NCBI GenBank assembly: GCA_964356415.1
Contig: CAYHHK010000005.1
Location: forward strand, 1 to 59,718
Source of the DNA: JAPLDB01 sp964356415
GTDB lineage: Bacteria > Bacteroidota > Bacteroidia > AKYH767-A > 2013-40CM-41-45
Direction: 5' to 3'
Length of the DNA: 59,718 nucleotides
The notes under the pieces are model-generated. The model saw only the letters and a list, made by a program, of their open reading frames with translations. It was not told the origin of the DNA and searched no databases. A program made the translations under genes and the position numbers. Below are positions 8,642 to 17,236 of this stretch, piece by piece. Every line of letters begins with the position of its first letter. Position 1 is the stretch's first letter.

Positions 8642-10684
8642 ATGGAAATTAAAGAGTCCACATTTAAACCCTACATATCTGCCACGGATAATGTAAAGGA
8701 ATTCACAGTGAAAGCCATTGTGATGGGGAGCATATTCGGAGTCATCTTCGGAGCTTCAACTGTGTATCTCGCACTGAAGGCGGGATTGACAGTGAGTGCT
8801 TCAATTCCAATTGCAGTACTTGCCATTTCGCTTGGAAGAAAATTCCTCAAGACAACAATTCTTGAGAACAATATTATTCAGACAACAGGTTCTGCGGGAG
8901 AGAGTATTGCGTCAGGCGTAGTATTTACCCTTCCTGCATTTCTTTTTCTCTCAGCCAATGAAAGCGGCATCAGTATGGGTAAACAATATTTCGAATACTG
9001 GACCATTTTTACACTTGCTGTTCTGGGAGGGATGCTTGGAACGATGATGATGATCCCTTTGCGCAGGTCGCTTATTGTAAAAGAGCATGAGAACCTGCCA
9101 TATCCCGAAGGAACTGCATGTGCGCAAGTACTCATTGCCGGAGAAAAGGGTGGCGATTTTGCAAAAACTGCTTACATGGGATTGGGCTTCTCAATGGTAT
9201 ATGCCATTCTGCAAAAAGTCTTTCATGTGATTTCTGAAGCTCCTGCATGGGTAAGCAAACAATCAAATAAGTTTTTTCCTTCAGCAACTTTAAATGCAGA
9301 CATCACACCTGAATATCTGGGTGTTGGTTACATCATCGGACCTCGCATTGCGGGGGTATTGGTGGCAGGAGGAGTACTCGCATGGTTGGGGTTGATCCCG
9401 TTGCTTGCGTCATTGATTCCTCCCGATATTATCGCAGCACAACAGGTCAAGCTTGGCTTCCTGAAGGACCTTGCAACTGCAGGAGGGAAGGGAGCATGGG
9501 ATCCGGTCACTCATACTTTTGGCGACATGGCAGAAGCCATATACAGAACATATATCCGCCAGATCGGAGCTGGGGCAGTTGCTGCAGGCGGGTTCATTAC
9601 GCTGATCAAAACAATTCCTACAATTGTTTCTTCATTCAAGGAGAGCATTGCATCGATGAAAGAAAAAGGCGGTGTTGTTGTTGCCAGAACTGAAAACGAT
9701 CTCTCATTCAAAACTGTGCTTATCGGAAGCGGTGCGCTGGTGTTATTGATGGCATTGCTACCTATGATTCCCGGAGACAGCATCCTGAATAAATTTCTCA
9801 TCGGTATTCTTATTATCGTATTTGGATTTTTCTTTGTGACAGTCAGCAGTCGCATTGTAGGTATTATTGGTTCAAGTAATAATCCTATTTCAGGAATGAC
9901 CATTGCAACCATTATGGGAACAGCACTTGTATTTATCGCAATCGGCTGGACGGGAAAAGTTTATGAACCAATGGCTCTGGTTGTCGGAGGCATTGTGTGC
10001 ATTGCAGCAGCGAATGCAGGTGCTACTTCGCAGGATCTGAAAACAGGTTACATCGTAGGCGCAACACCAAGGTACCAGCAGCTGGCATTGTTTATTGGTG
10101 CCATCGTTTCATCTGTCGTTATCGGGTTTACTGTAAAGTACCTGGATACGCCAACACCTGATCTGGTCGCCAGAGGTATAGACCATGCTATAGGAGAGAA
10201 GTTTGCAGCCCCGCAGGCCACGCTCATGGCTACATTGGTAAAAGGATTGCTTTCATATAATCTCGACTGGAACTTTGTACTGGTAGGCGCATTTATTGCC
10301 ATTACGGTTGAACTATGTGGTGTGAAAGCATTGTCTTTCGCAGTTGGGCTTTACTTACCGCTTTCTACAACGCTCCCGATTTTTTGCGGTGGTGCAGTTA
10401 AGGGGATCGTTGAGTGGCGTGCAAAAAGAAAGCATGAGAAAAAGGAAGATGAGGAGTTAGGCAAAGGCAGCTTGTTTGCAACAGGCCTTGTTGCAGGTGG
10501 TGCCCTTGCAGGAGTTATCGTTGCATTACTCTCTGTTGATGAAGGCGTATTTCATGCACTCGAGAAAGTAAGTGCGTTGAATGGTATTACAAGTATCTTA
10601 GGCGAGGGAGGCTATATGCTGCTTGGCACCGGTTTCTTTGCATACATGGGATGGGTATTGTATAGGCTTGCGATCAGGAAGTGA
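8642..10684 (+). CDS. OPT-family oligopeptide transporter
   Basis: A 680-residue inner-membrane protein of the oligopeptide transporter family, which imports small peptides or metal chelates by proton symport. Many hydrophobic helices are visible throughout. Family landmarks are GSAGESIASGVVFTLPAFLF (about residues 82-101) and the NLPYPEGTACAQVLIAGEKG signature at about 151-170. The length matches bacterial members (about 620-700 residues). It stands alone, 50 bp upstream of a secreted protein gene, so it is probably monocistronic. The exact substrate cannot be read from the sequence. Confidence 0.93.
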   Translation: MEIKESTFKPYISATDNVKEFTVKAIVMGSIFGVIFGASTVYLALKAGLTVSASIPIAVLAISLGRKFLKTTILENNIIQTTGSAGESIASGVVFTLPAFLFLSANESGISMGKQYFEYWTIFTLAVLGGMLGTMMMIPLRRSLIVKEHENLPYPEGTACAQVLIAGEKGGDFAKTAYMGLGFSMVYAILQKVFHVISEAPAWVSKQSNKFFPSATLNADITPEYLGVGYIIGPRIAGVLVAGGVLAWLGLIPLLASLIPPDIIAAQQVKLGFLKDLATAGGKGAWDPVTHTFGDMAEAIYRTYIRQIGAGAVAAGGFITLIKTIPTIVSSFKESIASMKEKGGVVVARTENDLSFKTVLIGSGALVLLMALLPMIPGDSILNKFLIGILIIVFGFFFVTVSSRIVGIIGSSNNPISGMTIATIMGTALVFIAIGWTGKVYEPMALVVGGIVCIAAANAGATSQDLKTGYIVGATPRYQQLALFIGAIVSSVVIGFTVKYLDTPTPDLVARGIDHAIGEKFAAPQATLMATLVKGLLSYNLDWNFVLVGAFIAITVELCGVKALSFAVGLYLPLSTTLPIFCGGAVKGIVEWRAKRKHEKKEDEELGKGSLFATGLVAGGALAGVIVALLSVDEGVFHALEKVSALNGITSILGEGGYMLLGTGFFAYMGWVLYRLAIRK

Positions 10685-10735
10685 TTTTTTTAATCCGAAG
10701 ATTAATATTTTAATATTTGAAACTGTAAATTAGTT

Positions 10736-11794
10736 ATGAGAAAATTATTGAGTTACATCATTGTCTTTATTGGATTGATCGCTGAATCCGGAGCTCAGTC
10801 ATTCTCCGGTCCTGAAAGCGTGGAGTTTGATCCGATCAATAACCGTTATATCGTTTCAAATACTTCAAGCGGGAATCTGCAATCTGTTATTCCCGGAAAT
10901 ACACCAACCTTGTTCACTGCAAACGTGAGTTCTCCTTATGGGCTTGTTGTGGTTGACAGCACAGTGTATGTGAATGACAATGGAAAAGTGCTGGGTTTTA
11001 ATCTTGTTTCCGGGCTTCAGACTTTTACAAGTAATGTGAATGGCAGCTTCCTGAATGGTATTTGTGCTGATACCAGCGGGCATCTTTTCACAACAGATTT
11101 CAGTGCAAAAAAGATTTATAAAGTTAACATTGCTGATGGCAGTTTTAATGTATTTGTGAACGCCACCACCAAAACTCCGAATGGAATTTTATTTGATGCG
11201 GCCAATAACCGACTTATTTATTGCACATGGGGCAGTGCGGTGCAGATCAAAGCTGTAAGTCTTGTTGATTCATCTCAGACAGTTTTGAAAACGACAACAC
11301 TTTCAAATGATGACGGTATTGCAATGGATAGTCAAGGTCGCGTTTACATTTCTGTCTGGGGAACGCAATCGGTCTACATGCTTGATTCAGCTTTTTTGAA
11401 TCCTCCCGTGCAGGTGGTGACAGGCCTCAGCAGTCCTGCAGATATTTGTTACAATATGGCAAATGATACACTTGGCGTTCCAAATTCAGGAAATAATACC
11501 GTTAATTTTTATAACATGGGTTACATTCTTGGTCTGACTGAAAAGCCTTCTTTGTCCAATGATTTTTTGAAAACAAGCGAAGATGAAAATGGTGTGAGTC
11601 TGGAGTGGGCATTTGAAAAATTTTCTCAAGCCACATTGCAGATTTATGCTATCAACGGATCAATGATCTCAAGTGAAGATGTTTTGTCTTTGGGGAAACA
11701 AGTGATCGAAAACGGAAAGTTGAAAACAGGAATTTATTTTGCACGCATAGTAGCAGGGGAGATGCAACTGACAGAAAAGTTTTTTGTGGATTAA
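10736..11794 (+). CDS. Secreted SMP-30/NHL-like beta-propeller with T9SS sorting domain
   Basis: 352 residues with a signal peptide (LLSYIIVFIGLIAESGAQS). Residues about 25-260 are a propeller made of repeats such as GPESVEFDPINNRYIV, SSPYGLVVVDSTVYV, NGICADTSGHLFTTDF, PNGILFDAANNRLIY and DDGIAMDSQGRVYIS, the SMP-30/gluconolactonase/NHL pattern. Residues about 285-352 are a type-A Por sorting domain (LQIYAINGSMISSE... LKTGIYFARIVAGEMQLTEKFFV), so it should be exported across the outer membrane by the type IX system and probably surface-attached. The catalytic or ligand role is not determined. Confidence 0.86.
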   Translation: MRKLLSYIIVFIGLIAESGAQSFSGPESVEFDPINNRYIVSNTSSGNLQSVIPGNTPTLFTANVSSPYGLVVVDSTVYVNDNGKVLGFNLVSGLQTFTSNVNGSFLNGICADTSGHLFTTDFSAKKIYKVNIADGSFNVFVNATTKTPNGILFDAANNRLIYCTWGSAVQIKAVSLVDSSQTVLKTTTLSNDDGIAMDSQGRVYISVWGTQSVYMLDSAFLNPPVQVVTGLSSPADICYNMANDTLGVPNSGNNTVNFYNMGYILGLTEKPSLSNDFLKTSEDENGVSLEWAFEKFSQATLQIYAINGSMISSEDVLSLGKQVIENGKLKTGIYFARIVAGEMQLTEKFFVD

Positions 11795-11805
11795 GCAGCC
11801 ATAAC

Positions 11806-11864
11806 CACATAGGCACATAGAAAGCATAGAAATGAAATATTTGGTTTTTCTATGAGCCTATGTG
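11806..11864. terminator. Long hairpin between convergent genes
   Basis: The arm cacataggcacatagaaa (11806-11823) pairs with 11847-11864 over 18 bp with one mismatch. It lies 12 bp after the propeller stop and before the 3' end of the PLP-enzyme gene, where a bidirectional terminator would serve both. The arms themselves are made of repeated 'cacatag' words. Confidence 0.55.
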
Positions 11865-11959
11865 TTTCAATTTTTATGGTGCAGAACCAAGATCATCGCG
11901 GTCAATTTTGAAATTCATGGTGACCACCGGAAATAGATTAGTTTTTTTATGTTAGAAAA

Positions 11960-13120
11960 TCAAATCTCTTCCATCGCCTGTTCAATATCTTTAATCAACA
12001 CTTTCGGATCTTCAAGCCCGACGTAAAAACGAACCAGTTTGTGATCGGTATTTGATGCATCAAAATTTTCTTTCGGCATTGTAGCACAAACAGGAAATAC
12101 CAGCGATTCATGCCCGCCCCATGAAACAGCCATCAAAAAACGTTTGAGTGAATTGCAAAATTTTTCAATTTCTTCTGAAGTCTTAACATCTAATGCAAGG
12201 GTAAACATTCCTCCTCCTTTTTTCATTTGTTTCATGGCAAGTTCATGCTGAGGAAATGATTTTGAAAAAGGATAATACATCTTCAACACGCTCGGATGAT
12301 TTTCAAAATGCTCAACAAGCGTTGCTGCACTTGCGCAGCTTCTTTCTACGCGCAATTCCAGTGTGCGCAATCCACGGAGGAAGAGAAATGCGCTGAACGG
12401 GGAAAGCACGGCACCGATGTTCAGGAAATCAGCAGCGAAAATTTTCTTAATCATTTCTTTTGAGCCGCTTACGACTCCACCTACAGCATCACTATGTCCG
12501 CCAATGTACTTGGTCATGGTTTGCATGCTCAGATCTATTCCCATTTCGATCGGCTTTTGAGACAGCGGAGTGCAATAGCTGTTGTCGATCATCGTCAAAA
12601 TACTTTTTGATTTCGCAAGCGAGGCAATGGCTTTCAGGTCTTGCAACTCATAAGTAAACGTATTCGGTGATTCAAGAAAGATCAGTTTTGTGTTTGATTG
12701 AATTGCTTCTTCGAAATTTTCAATCCTTGTTCCATCAATCATGGTACATGTTACTCCGAAGCGGGGGAGAAGAGCTGTGAATAGTTTATTCGTCCAGGAG
12801 TACGGCTTAACCACGCATAAAATATGGTCCCCGTTTTTCACATTGGCAATAACGGGTATCGTAACTGCAGCCACACCGCTTGCAAATACGAGTGCATCTT
12901 CTGCTCCATCGAGAGCAGCTAGTTTCTTTTCCAGTATTTCAATTGTGGGATTGTTTCCCCGGGAATAAAGATAAACCTTGCTTTCGTCAGAGAGGGCATT
13001 GCGCAATGATGCAACGTCGTCAAAGGCAAAATTGCTGGTTTGTATGATTGGCGGAGCAACTGCATTGTAATACTGCTCACGTTCTTCGCCGAGCTGGTTG
13101 AGGATGTAGGAAAGGTCCAA
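11960..13120 (-). CDS. Cys/Met-metabolism PLP-dependent enzyme (cystathionine gamma-synthase/lyase family)
   Basis: 386 residues of the trans-sulfuration fold-type-I family. Landmarks are SRGNNPTIEILEKKLAAL near residue 53, the PLP-phosphate region ALVFASGVAAV, D179 in MIDNSYCTP (pyridine-nitrogen Asp) and the PLP lysine K204 in TMTKYIGGHSDAVGG. The C-terminal half also fits the family (SWGGHESLVFPV). The reaction cannot be fixed from sequence alone: gamma-synthase, gamma-lyase or O-acetylhomoserine sulfhydrylase are all possible. The start used is TTG at 13118-13120; no upstream ATG fits better. It follows the permease on the same strand across a 22-bp spacer made of tandem words, so an amino-acid-uptake/breakdown pair is plausible. 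Confidence 0.88.
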   Translation of the reverse strand: MDLSYILNQLGEEREQYYNAVAPPIIQTSNFAFDDVASLRNALSDESKVYLYSRGNNPTIEILEKKLAALDGAEDALVFASGVAAVTIPVIANVKNGDHILCVVKPYSWTNKLFTALLPRFGVTCTMIDGTRIENFEEAIQSNTKLIFLESPNTFTYELQDLKAIASLAKSKSILTMIDNSYCTPLSQKPIEMGIDLSMQTMTKYIGGHSDAVGGVVSGSKEMIKKIFAADFLNIGAVLSPFSAFLFLRGLRTLELRVERSCASAATLVEHFENHPSVLKMYYPFSKSFPQHELAMKQMKKGGGMFTLALDVKTSEEIEKFCNSLKRFLMAVSWGGHESLVFPVCATMPKENFDASNTDHKLVRFYVGLEDPKVLIKDIEQAMEEI

Positions 13121-13123
13121 AGT

Positions 13124-13169
13124 AGAATGGTTGGTTAGTTGATTAGTTGAATGGTTGATTAGTTGATTT
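13124..13169. repeat. Tandem word array (gttgatta) overlapping the permease stop codon
   Basis: Words gttgatta, gttgaatg and gttgattt repeat for about 45 bp. The array includes the last eight codons (KSTNQPFN) and the TAA stop of the permease gene, so the end of that protein is encoded by the repeat. Confidence 0.7.
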
Positions 13170-14477
13170 GGTAATCCGTTTTAAGATTAAATAGAGAGGA
13201 AATCCTGCAGCAAAGATGCAAAGTCCGGTGATGGCTGCATTGACATCTGAAATGAAAACATTGTACGTAACAGTGAGTAACATAGCCATGAATACCAAAG
13301 GAATCCACGGATATAATTTTAATCTGAATCCGGTATAATTCATATCCTTCATTCTTTTTCTGAAAATAAAAATTGTTGCTGCAGCCGTTACCATGCTGAA
13401 GCTGTCAATAAACATGACATAGTTAATGATTTTTTCAAAAGTTCCAAGCCAGATAAGTCCAAGGATCATTAGAGCTGTGAAAAAACTCAATGCAAATTGC
13501 TGTACTTGCGTTTTTTCATTTACCCGTTTGAAAATAGGAGGTAATATTCCGTCATCAGCCATTGCGTAATAGATGCGTGGATTGCTCATTAAAGAAGTGT
13601 TGATGAACCCCATCACTGAAATAAATATTGCAACAGAGGTAATTTTATATCCCGCTTCTCCGAGAAATGAACTCGCCAGTTCAGCGGCCAGCAACTTTGA
13701 TTGTTGCACATGTTCAAAACCCAGCACATGCACGTAGGCGAAATTGATCAAAAGATAAAGTCCCATAACGATTCCCATTCCTATGAAAATACTTACAGGG
13801 ATGGTACGTTGCGGGTCACGCACATCAGCGCCTAAATTCATCGTATTCTGGTAACCTCCATAAGTAAAGAAGACTGAGATGAGACTGATACCAAGTATTG
13901 TCATGAAAGAACCGGAAGATGTGATTGCGTCCTGAACCGGAGTTGCAGCGGGGTGACTGAATAAAATGGCAGATGAAAAGAAAAGTATCATCATTATTTT
14001 TATTCCACTTAAAACATTTTGTGCTCTGGCGCCTGTTTTTATTCCGGCATAGTTCAAGGCAAACAATATCAGGATCATCAGCAGTGCAATGAGCTGTACA
14101 TAAATCTGAGAATGCATTTCCGGTGGAAATATAACGGGAGTGATATACTCAGCGCCGACCAATGCCACACCTACAGCACTGAATGAATTGATAATCACAA
14201 GCGACCAGTTCATCATGAAAGCAAATACAGGATGGTAGCATGCCGAAAATATTTTATAGAATCCGCCGGCAACAGGAAATCGCGAACCGATCTCAGCAAA
14301 AGTCAGTGCTCCGCAAATGCTGATCAATCCTCCCAATATCCATGCAGTATAAAACAATTCTGGTGATCCGGCTTTTTGTGCAACGATTGCAGGTGTTCTG
14401 AAAATTCCAATGCCAATCACAAAACTCACCACGATCATGGAGAGATCTGTTTTCGTGAGGGTGGCTTTGATCGGCAT
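13143..14477 (-). CDS. APC-superfamily amino-acid permease
   Basis: 444 residues with about 12 predicted membrane helices. The N-terminus contains the APC signature in helix 1 (VSFVIGIGIFRTPAIVAQKA, about residues 17-36) and helix 2 (WILGGLISICGALTFAEIG, about 46-64). It is an inner-membrane permease for amino acids or amines; specificity is not evident. The C-terminal eight residues (KSTNQPFN) come from an 8-bp word array and are unlikely to be ancestral. It is immediately upstream of the PLP enzyme on the same strand, suggesting shared transcription. Confidence 0.9.
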   Translation of the reverse strand: MPIKATLTKTDLSMIVVSFVIGIGIFRTPAIVAQKAGSPELFYTAWILGGLISICGALTFAEIGSRFPVAGGFYKIFSACYHPVFAFMMNWSLVIINSFSAVGVALVGAEYITPVIFPPEMHSQIYVQLIALLMILILFALNYAGIKTGARAQNVLSGIKIMMILFFSSAILFSHPAATPVQDAITSSGSFMTILGISLISVFFTYGGYQNTMNLGADVRDPQRTIPVSIFIGMGIVMGLYLLINFAYVHVLGFEHVQQSKLLAAELASSFLGEAGYKITSVAIFISVMGFINTSLMSNPRIYYAMADDGILPPIFKRVNEKTQVQQFALSFFTALMILGLIWLGTFEKIINYVMFIDSFSMVTAAATIFIFRKRMKDMNYTGFRLKLYPWIPLVFMAMLLTVTYNVFISDVNAAITGLCIFAAGFPLYLILKRITKSTNQPFN

Positions 14478-14589
14478 GTGTGAGCAAATGTAGAAAGTTC
14501 TTGTTTGTTGCTACAAGACCGGGAAAATCTGATTTTGAATTAAACCAGGTAATTAGTTCGGAGAGGAATAAGAATCAAATTGTCAGGGC

Positions 14590-15126
14590 GGCTCTTGGTT
14601 GCGCAAAGGCGCAAAGAAACAACGGGGTGAGAGGAATGTTGTTGGAAGTTGTTAAGGGGAACTGGGTGAAATTAAGGGTGTCTCGCGGAGGCGCAAAGAC
14701 GCAAAGAAACAGCCGGATAAGAAGAATGCTGATGAAAGTCAGAAGGGGAAATGGATGAAATGAAAGATGTCTCGCGGAGGCGCAAAGACGCAAAGAAACA
14801 GCCGGATNNNNNNNNNNNNNNNNNNNNNNNNNNNNNNNNNNNNNNNNNNNNNNNNNNNNNNNNNNNNNNNNNNNNNNNNNNNNNNNNNNNNNNNNNNNNN
14901 NNNNNNNGGATGAAATGAAAGATGTCTCGCGGAGGCGCAAAGACGCAAAGAAACAGCCGGATAAGAAGAATGCTGATGAAAGTCAGAAGGGGAAATGGAT
15001 GAAATGAAAGATGTCTCGCGGAGGCGCAAAGACGCAAAGAAACAGCCGGATGAGAAGAATGTTGATGAAAGTCAGAAGGGGATATGGGTGAAATGAAAGG
15101 TGTCACGTGAAGACGCATAGGCGCAA
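14590..15126. repeat. 89-bp tandem repeat array containing a scaffold gap
   Basis: The unit runs from tgtctcgcggaggcgcaaag through the purine-rich end ggggaaatggatgaaatg. Unit starts at 14679 and 14768, then 14923 and 15012 after the gap, are each 89 bp apart; degenerate units flank both ends. The two intact units after the gap are nearly identical to those before it. The 100 N (14808-14907) sit inside the array, which suggests the assembler could not resolve the copy number. Long minus-strand frames here (14575-15118) are repeat translations. Confidence 0.92.
14808..14907. other. Scaffold gap of 100 N inside the 89-bp array
   Basis: Exactly 100 undetermined bases; true array length is unknown. 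Confidence 0.99.
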
Positions 15127-15250
15127 ATAGAAAATCGGTTTTTTAGTTAGAAGTGAAATCCGGAAGAAGAGACCGGATGAAGTTTCTAGAATTCAGCGAA
15201 AAAAATTGAAGGCAATAAAGAATTACAGGTTATGCTTCTGACAGCATGAC

Positions 15251-15628
15251 CTAAAGATTATTTACGACCCTTGTTATTCCATCTCTCATAAGGGCAACAT
15301 TAAAATTGACGAGTAAGCCCAACCGAAGTTCTGAGAGACGTATATATGTTAGCAGGATTTTAGGATGGACGGGGACTATGTACTCAACAGATTTAATCTC
15401 AATGATGACCTTGTTTTCAATAATAAGATCACAACGAAATCCAATATCGAGTTTAGCGTCTTCATAATTAACATTGATGTTTTTTTGCCGCTGGTAAGAG
15501 ATGCCGTGTTTCCTTAGTTCGTAGCAAATAACTTCCTCGTAAACAGATTCCAATAATCCCGGTCCAAGGGTTCTATGGATTTTGATAAATATATTAACCA
15601 TTATGGTTGCGATTTCATTCTCTGTCAT
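15251..15628 (-). CDS. GxxExxY family protein
   Basis: A 125-residue protein with the family-naming motif GPGLLESVYEE (residues about 22-32). It also shows the conserved middle section DLIIENKVIIEIKSVE and a C-terminal LRLGLLVNFNV block. D..(I)EIKS followed by a hydrophobic strand resembles a PD-(D/E)XK nuclease core, so a nuclease-like fold is plausible, but no activity is established for the family. Length matches the family (about 125). The gene sits between the 89-bp array and further degenerate copies of the same gcaaag-type words at 15870-15900 and 16110-16150, so a link between gene and repeat is possible. Confidence 0.85.
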   Translation of the reverse strand: MTENEIATIMVNIFIKIHRTLGPGLLESVYEEVICYELRKHGISYQRQKNINVNYEDAKLDIGFRCDLIIENKVIIEIKSVEYIVPVHPKILLTYIRLSELRLGLLVNFNVALMRDGITRVVNNL

Positions 15629-15738
15629 ATTCCCTAAATTTAGGCTGCAATAAAGGATATGTCTGAATGTTACAAAACCAAAATATACAGTTTTATTTTA
15701 AAGGGATTTTATAAGCGAGTTAGGTATTTGAGCCTATT

Positions 15739-16246
15739 AAAAAGAGGTTCTATGAAATTCAAAACGCCTGTCGGCTTTCAATTAAGAAAAAAAATATCTT
15801 CCCTCCATAATGGTTATACTGTTGCTAGAATTATTTGCGATACCGCGACTGCATTCTCTTGAGACTTTTGTTTTTGCGCCTTGGCGACTTTGCGTGAGTT
15901 ATCTTCCTCGGTGATCGTGTGAGAAGATTATTCCTTTGTACATTGGTAAGTTTGAGTGAGAAATCGCTACTTAATTCTCCGAAAACTTCTTCACCTAAAA
16001 AGAGATTCTATGAAAATTCATAAGACCTGCCGGCTATCAAATAAAAAAAACAACTTCTCTATCTAACGATTTTACTCTTGCGGTGGAATAGATTGCCATT
16101 CTGCGACTGCATTCTCTTGAGACTTTAGTTTTTGCGTCTTTGGGTGAGTTATCTTCCTTCGCGCTCTAGCGAGAGGATTATTCCTGTGGACATCTGTAAG
16201 TCGTAGTGAGGTAACGCTAATTAATTCTCAAGGAACTTCTTCACCC
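15739..16246. repeat. Tandem duplication of about 255 bp including the 3' end of the hydrolase gene
   Basis: 15739-15996 and 15997-16246 are adjacent, diverged direct copies. Shared blocks include aaaaagag(g/a)ttctatgaa, gcgactgcattctcttgaga, tgagttatcttcct and cttcttcacc. The right-hand copy ends inside the hydrolase-like gene. The left-hand copy keeps its last codons (VKKFSEN then stop, against VKKFLEN). Otherwise this stretch holds no convincing gene; a 67-codon frame at 15659 is not supported. Confidence 0.8.
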
Positions 16247-17027
16247 TTTCAAAATAAGCATTCTTGTCCGTCTCGAAATTTTTTGCATTGGATGGAGAAG
16301 CGGCTACAAGAAATGTGCTTGAGATGCCTTTGATCAGCTTCATATCATCGGGCTTGATCATATCATCCTGCGGTGTAACGATTGCAAGAATTCCTCTCAA
16401 GTGTGTGCGTGCTTTGTCAAAAGCATAAAATGGTTCAAAGGTTTTATCAAAGCCAAACGGGATGATGATATCCTTGCTTTTCTTTTCCTTGAATTTTTTT
16501 TTCATCTGCTCCAGTCCTGTCCATGGACCATCAGCGATTATTTTCCTGGTCTCCGTTCTGTTGGCCCCGACACCGATGGATAAACCGGCCCCGATATTTT
16601 GCCCGTAGAGATCGAATTTGGTCACCGCCCTGGTTTTGCGGAGGTAATCAAGTACGGCGTGAAAGTCATTGATGAACTGCGGATAGATATAAGTATCCGG
16701 GTCAACATTGAAATCACTGCTTGCACCATAGCCGCGGTAATCATACATGCAAACATTCCAGCCGATGCTCATGAATTGACCGGCCAACTCAATGTTATCA
16801 GCCATGTTTCCGTCACCGCTTCCGCTGATGACGATCCAGTTCGTTGTCTTTTTGTCAAGTTCGAAAAACCATGCGTTCAGAGAAGCACCATCTTTGGTTG
16901 GGACTTTTTCCTCTTTGTAAACCATTCCGTATTTGTCAGGCCTTACCTTGTATTCGCGGCTTGGGTTTAGGGAGAATGCTACAGATGCACTTGTTGCAAG
17001 CAGCAGGAAAAATATGATTTTTCTCAT
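16221..17027 (-). CDS. Alpha/beta-hydrolase-like exported protein lacking the nucleophile serine
   Basis: 268 residues with a signal peptide (IIFFLLLATSASVAFS). The alpha/beta-hydrolase fold is recognisable: NWIVISGSGDGN at about residues 63-74, YDYRGYGASS at about 95-104, the nucleophile elbow YGQNIGAGLS at about 141-150, and APQ/TPQDD with later acid/histidine-like positions. The elbow reads G-Q-N144-I-G where GxSxG is expected, so the catalytic serine is replaced by asparagine. It may be a binding or pseudo-enzyme protein, or use other chemistry. The 3' end lies in a tandem duplication. Divergent from korA. Confidence 0.8.
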   Translation of the reverse strand: MRKIIFFLLLATSASVAFSLNPSREYKVRPDKYGMVYKEEKVPTKDGASLNAWFFELDKKTTNWIVISGSGDGNMADNIELAGQFMSIGWNVCMYDYRGYGASSDFNVDPDTYIYPQFINDFHAVLDYLRKTRAVTKFDLYGQNIGAGLSIGVGANRTETRKIIADGPWTGLEQMKKKFKEKKSKDIIIPFGFDKTFEPFYAFDKARTHLRGILAIVTPQDDMIKPDDMKLIKGISSTFLVAASPSNAKNFETDKNAYFERVKKFLEN

Positions 17028-17054
17028 GGTATTTTATTCAGATTTTAAGTGTAG

Positions 17055-17062
17055 CAAAAATA
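17055..17062 (-). promoter_or_regulatory. Candidate -7 element for the hydrolase-like gene
   Basis: On the minus strand this reads TATTTTTG, matching TAnnTTTG, 28 bp upstream of the start. TTTG lies on the same strand at 17079-17082, a shorter spacing than the usual 19-21. Confidence 0.4.
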
Positions 17063-17082
17063 CGAAAAGGATTTTCTACAAA

Positions 17083-17099
17083 TCCTGTAAAATACAGGA
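17083..17099. promoter_or_regulatory. Perfect 7-3-7 palindrome in a divergent promoter region
   Basis: tcctgta-aaa-tacagga lies between the divergent hydrolase-like and korA genes, just upstream of the hydrolase promoter candidate. This is the size of a dimeric regulator site; no regulator is identified. Confidence 0.35.
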
Positions 17100-17194
17100 A
17101 GTTGTAAGAAATTTATCAAAGTATTTCGGTTAGAACCTGTTACCGGCCTACAAATAACCTTGCCTGTTTTGCTTCACCAAACCATGAAATTAGT

Positions 17195-17202
17195 TATCTT
17201 CG
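17195..17202 (+). promoter_or_regulatory. Candidate -7 element for korAB
   Basis: TATCTTCG (one mismatch to TAnnTTTG) is preceded by TTTG at 17168-17171 and followed 34 bp later by the korA start. Confidence 0.45.
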
Positions 17203-17236
17203 CACGCTTTTTACTTAGAACAACAATACTATACAA

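Noticed and set aside
14575..15118. Overlapping minus-strand frames across the 89-bp array
   Set aside because: Repeat translations that also cross a run of N.
15659..15862. 67-codon plus-strand frame
   Set aside because: It runs into the tandem duplication and the second copy does not preserve the frame.
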